From: Ruminiclostridium sp.
GTDB lineage: Bacteria; Bacillota; Clostridia; Oscillospirales; Oscillospiraceae
Direction of reading: 5' to 3'
Assembly: GCA_017560855.1 (NCBI GenBank)
Contig: JAFZEB010000022.1
Span: forward strand, 1 to 13,365
DNA: 13,365 bases
Shown in pieces: positions 11,375 to 13,365 of the stretch (position 1 is its first letter; each line of letters opens with the position of its first letter). The notes under the pieces are model-generated. The model was not told where the DNA came from and ran no database searches. It was given only the letters and a program-made list of their open reading frames with translations. The translations under genes and the position numbers were made by a program.

Positions 11375-12121
11375 ATGTTAGAACTGAAAGGCCTTACCTA
11401 TCAGGTCGACAACGGTGCCACCAACATCCTCAACGGCATCGACCTGACCGTTGCTGACAACAAATTCATTGTCATCACCGGCCCCAACGGCGGCGGCAAA
11501 ACCAGCCTGGCCAAGACCATCATGGGTCTGTACCAGCCCACCGGCGGTCAGATCCTGTGGAACGGGACCGACATCACCAATATGACCATCACCGAGCGCG
11601 CCAAGCTGGGCATCAGCTATGGCTTCCAGCAGCCCCCCCGCTTCAAGGGCATGCGTGTCCGTGACCTGCTGGAGCTGGCCTCCGGCACCAAGCTGACCCG
11701 GGACGAGTGCTGTTCCTACCTGAACCGGGTGGGCCTGTGCGCCGCAGACTATGTGGACCGTGAGATGGACACCTCCCTCTCCGGCGGCGAAGTCAAGCGC
11801 ATCGAGATCGCCACCATTCTGGCTCGCCCCAGCGGCCTGCTGATCTTCGACGAACCCGAGGCCGGCATCGACCTGTGGTCCTTCGCCAAGCTCACCGAGA
11901 CCTTCCGCATGATCCATGCACGCCGGGAGAACACCATCATCGTCATCTCCCATCAGGAGCGCATCATCGACCTGGCTGACGAGATCGTCATGGTCTCCGA
12001 CGGCAAAGTGGTCCGCCACGGCCCCAAGGAGGAACTCATGATCCACATCCTGGCCGAGACCGGCAACGGCTGTGACTTCCTCAGAGGGGCCACCTGCCAC
12101 GACCAAGACAAGGAGGGTTAA
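11375..12121 (+). CDS. sufC: SufC-like Fe-S cluster assembly ATPase
   Basis: Cytoplasmic ABC-type ATPase that energises the SufB-type scaffold during iron-sulfur cluster assembly; it has no membrane partner. The 248-residue length is normal. Walker A GPNGGGKT is at 36-43, the Q-loop region GFQQPPRFKGM at 83-93, the ABC signature LSGGE at 135-139, Walker B LLIFDEPE at 155-162 with catalytic E160, and the switch histidine H193 in ISHQ. The PPRFKGM sequence after the Q-loop differs from the YPxEIPG of classical SufC and fits the divergent anaerobe type. AAGGAG stands 9 bases before the ATG. The sufB gene begins 3 bases after the stop, with its ribosome binding site inside the last sufC codons, so expression is coupled. 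Confidence 0.94.
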   Translation: MLELKGLTYQVDNGATNILNGIDLTVADNKFIVITGPNGGGKTSLAKTIMGLYQPTGGQILWNGTDITNMTITERAKLGISYGFQQPPRFKGMRVRDLLELASGTKLTRDECCSYLNRVGLCAADYVDREMDTSLSGGEVKRIEIATILARPSGLLIFDEPEAGIDLWSFAKLTETFRMIHARRENTIIVISHQERIIDLADEIVMVSDGKVVRHGPKEELMIHILAETGNGCDFLRGATCHDQDKEG

Positions 12122-12124
12122 GCC

Positions 12125-13048
12125 ATGGCTCAGAACAAAGTAGACATCAACCTCCTGCGAGAGATCGCAGACCTGGAAGGCACCCCCAAGGGCGCATACA
12201 ACATCCGCAAGAACGGCCAGCTGGTCTCCCGGGGTATCAACGCCAACATCGACATCGTCACCAAGGACGACAAGCCCGGCATTGACATCATCATCAAGGA
12301 CGGCACCAAGAACCAGTCCGTCCACATTCCCGTCATCATCACCGAGACCGGTCTGGACGAGCTGGTGTACAACGACTTCCACATCGGCGCAGACTGCGAC
12401 GTGGTCATCGTGGCCGGCTGCGGCATCCACAACGCCGGTGACAAGAAGTCCGAGCACTCCGGCATCCACACCTTCTATGTGGGCGAGAACTCCAAGGTCC
12501 AGTATGTGGAGAAGCACTACGGCGAAGGCGAAGGCACCGGCGAGAAGGTCATGAACCCCCGCACCGAGGTCTATCTGGAAAAGAACGCCTCCATCACCCT
12601 GGACACCACCCAGCTGCGGGGCGTAGACTCCACCGAGCGCTACACCAAGATCGTGGTGAAGGAAGGGGCCGAGGCTATCATCACCGAGAAGCTCCTGACC
12701 CACGACAAGCAGAAAGCAGTTTCCGAAATGGATGTCATTCTGGCAGGCGAAGGCGCCTCCAGCCGTGTCATCTCCCGCTCCGTTGCCCAGGATGACTCCG
12801 AGCAGATCTTCTACCCCCGGATGATCGGCGACGCCGAAAGCTTCGGCCACGTCCAGTGCGACTCCATCCTCATGGGTCAGGCCAAGATCCAGTCCATCCC
12901 CGCTATCATCGCCAACCACCCCGACGCCCAGCTGGTCCACGAGGCCGCCATCGGCCGCATCGCAGGCGACCAGCTGCTGAAGCTCATGACCCTGGGCCTT
13001 ACTGCAGAAGAGGCCGAGGAGGAAATCCTCAATGGCTTCCTGCGTTAA
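12125..13048 (+). CDS. sufB: SufB/SufD-family Fe-S cluster scaffold, short form
   Basis: Partner of SufC in building iron-sulfur clusters. At 307 residues it is much shorter than E. coli SufB (about 495) and lacks the long N-terminal region, but keeps the beta-helix core and C-terminal helices. HSGIHTFYVGENSKVQYVEKHYG spans 111-133. GHVQCDSILMG (241-251) carries C245, aligned by eye with the catalytic C405 of E. coli SufB (TQCDSLLIG). LVHEAAIGRI (270-279) carries E273, the counterpart of SufB E434. The ending LLKLMTLGLTAEEAEEEILNGFL is typical. Keeping both residues suggests a working single scaffold rather than a SufD-like accessory. No sufD, sufS or sufU is in the window. The organisation matches the minimal SufC-SufB arrangement of many anaerobes. 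Confidence 0.93.
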   Translation: MAQNKVDINLLREIADLEGTPKGAYNIRKNGQLVSRGINANIDIVTKDDKPGIDIIIKDGTKNQSVHIPVIITETGLDELVYNDFHIGADCDVVIVAGCGIHNAGDKKSEHSGIHTFYVGENSKVQYVEKHYGEGEGTGEKVMNPRTEVYLEKNASITLDTTQLRGVDSTERYTKIVVKEGAEAIITEKLLTHDKQKAVSEMDVILAGEGASSRVISRSVAQDDSEQIFYPRMIGDAESFGHVQCDSILMGQAKIQSIPAIIANHPDAQLVHEAAIGRIAGDQLLKLMTLGLTAEEAEEEILNGFLR

Positions 13049-13365
13049 GGAAGGGCGGCTGTACGTAGGGCAGGACCCCCACCTGGGTAAGATCCGCGGG
13101 CTGGACCCCTGGGCCGTGGACAACGGCATCCATGTGATCTGCATCACCAAGGAAAAGACCGAGGGCATCATGATGATCAACCAGAACAATGTCCAGCAGT
13201 ACGGCACCGTCCACGGCGGCATGCTGGTGGCCTTTGCCGACACCATCGGCGGGCACAGTCTGGTGGCCCACGGCAAAATGTGCGTCACCCAGAGCAGTAC
13301 CGTGAACTTTCTCCGCCCCGCTGCCGGAGCTTACCTCTTCTGCCGGGCGATCCCGGTGAAGGTAG
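13032..13365 (+). CDS. PaaI-like hotdog-fold thioesterase, C-terminus off window
   Basis: Single hotdog-domain acyl-CoA thioesterase family (4HBT/PaaI). The first 111 codons are present; family members are usually 130-150 residues, so only a short tail is missing. The diagnostic block YGTVHGGMLVAFADTIGG spans 57-74, with the HGG turn (61-63) and D70, the expected catalytic acid of the PaaI group. VTQSSTVNFLRPAAGAYL (85-102) is the typical substrate-tunnel strand. The ATG at 13032 overlaps the last 17 bases of sufB in another frame, with AGGAGG 9 bases upstream inside sufB, so it is translationally coupled to the suf genes. The substrate is unknown, and why a thioesterase should follow a Fe-S scaffold is not evident. 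Confidence 0.88.
   Translation, partial: MASCVKEGRLYVGQDPHLGKIRGLDPWAVDNGIHVICITKEKTEGIMMINQNNVQQYGTVHGGMLVAFADTIGGHSLVAHGKMCVTQSSTVNFLRPAAGAYLFCRAIPVKV

Noticed and set aside
11378..13288. Very long open frame antisense to the suf genes (about 636 codons)
   Set aside because: It is a mirror of GC-rich codon bias in sufC and sufB, has low-complexity V/G/D-rich composition, no recognisable domain, and both sense genes have full catalytic motifs.

Overview
The window looks like chromosomal DNA from a GC-rich member of the Clostridia, most likely a gut Oscillospiraceae-type bacterium. The support is strong AGGAGG-type ribosome binding sites, a PF12651-type ribbon-helix-helix protein, ammonia-dependent AsnA, a SufC/SufB pair without a visible SufD, and small palindromic repeats of a style common in that group. 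The taxonomic call is inference. No rRNA, tRNA, CRISPR array, transposase or phage gene is visible.

Layout. Positions 1-3661 (minus strand) hold a compact housekeeping operon read pyrH-frr-uppS-cdsA-dxr: UMP kinase, ribosome recycling factor, undecaprenyl diphosphate synthase, CDP-diglyceride synthase and DXP reductoisomerase (cut by the left edge). Upstream of it, on the same strand, lie a PutP-like sodium:solute symporter (3836-5374) with its own terminator and promoter, and a TetR-family regulator (5527-6147). A perfect 46-bp palindrome abuts the symporter's -35 box, between regulator and symporter. Next comes a two-gene unit: a 59-residue ribbon-helix-helix protein (7454-7633) followed 11 bp later by an AlaX-type alanyl-tRNA editing protein (6297-7442).

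A 158-bp divergent regulatory region (7634-7791) separates this unit from a plus-strand gene of unknown function (7792-8112). The region contains nested inverted and tandem repeats with a TATTGG core overlapping both promoters, a good candidate for autoregulation by the ribbon-helix-helix protein. Positions 8113-8497 hold no gene but carry several palindromic repeats in inverted pairs and the asnA terminator. A second minus-strand operon follows, DUF1846 protein then asnA (8498-11065). A 309-bp divergent region (11066-11374) separates it from a plus-strand sufC-sufB-thioesterase operon that runs off the right edge.

How it fits together. Most genes are core metabolism: nucleotide supply, translation recycling and proofreading, the isoprenoid/lipid carrier pathway, phospholipid precursors, asparagine synthesis and Fe-S cluster assembly. 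The most unusual material is non-coding: the 46-bp palindrome, the symmetric region next to the ribbon-helix-helix gene, a box shared at the same promoter-relative position with the DUF1846-asnA promoter, and repeat pairs with compensatory base changes.
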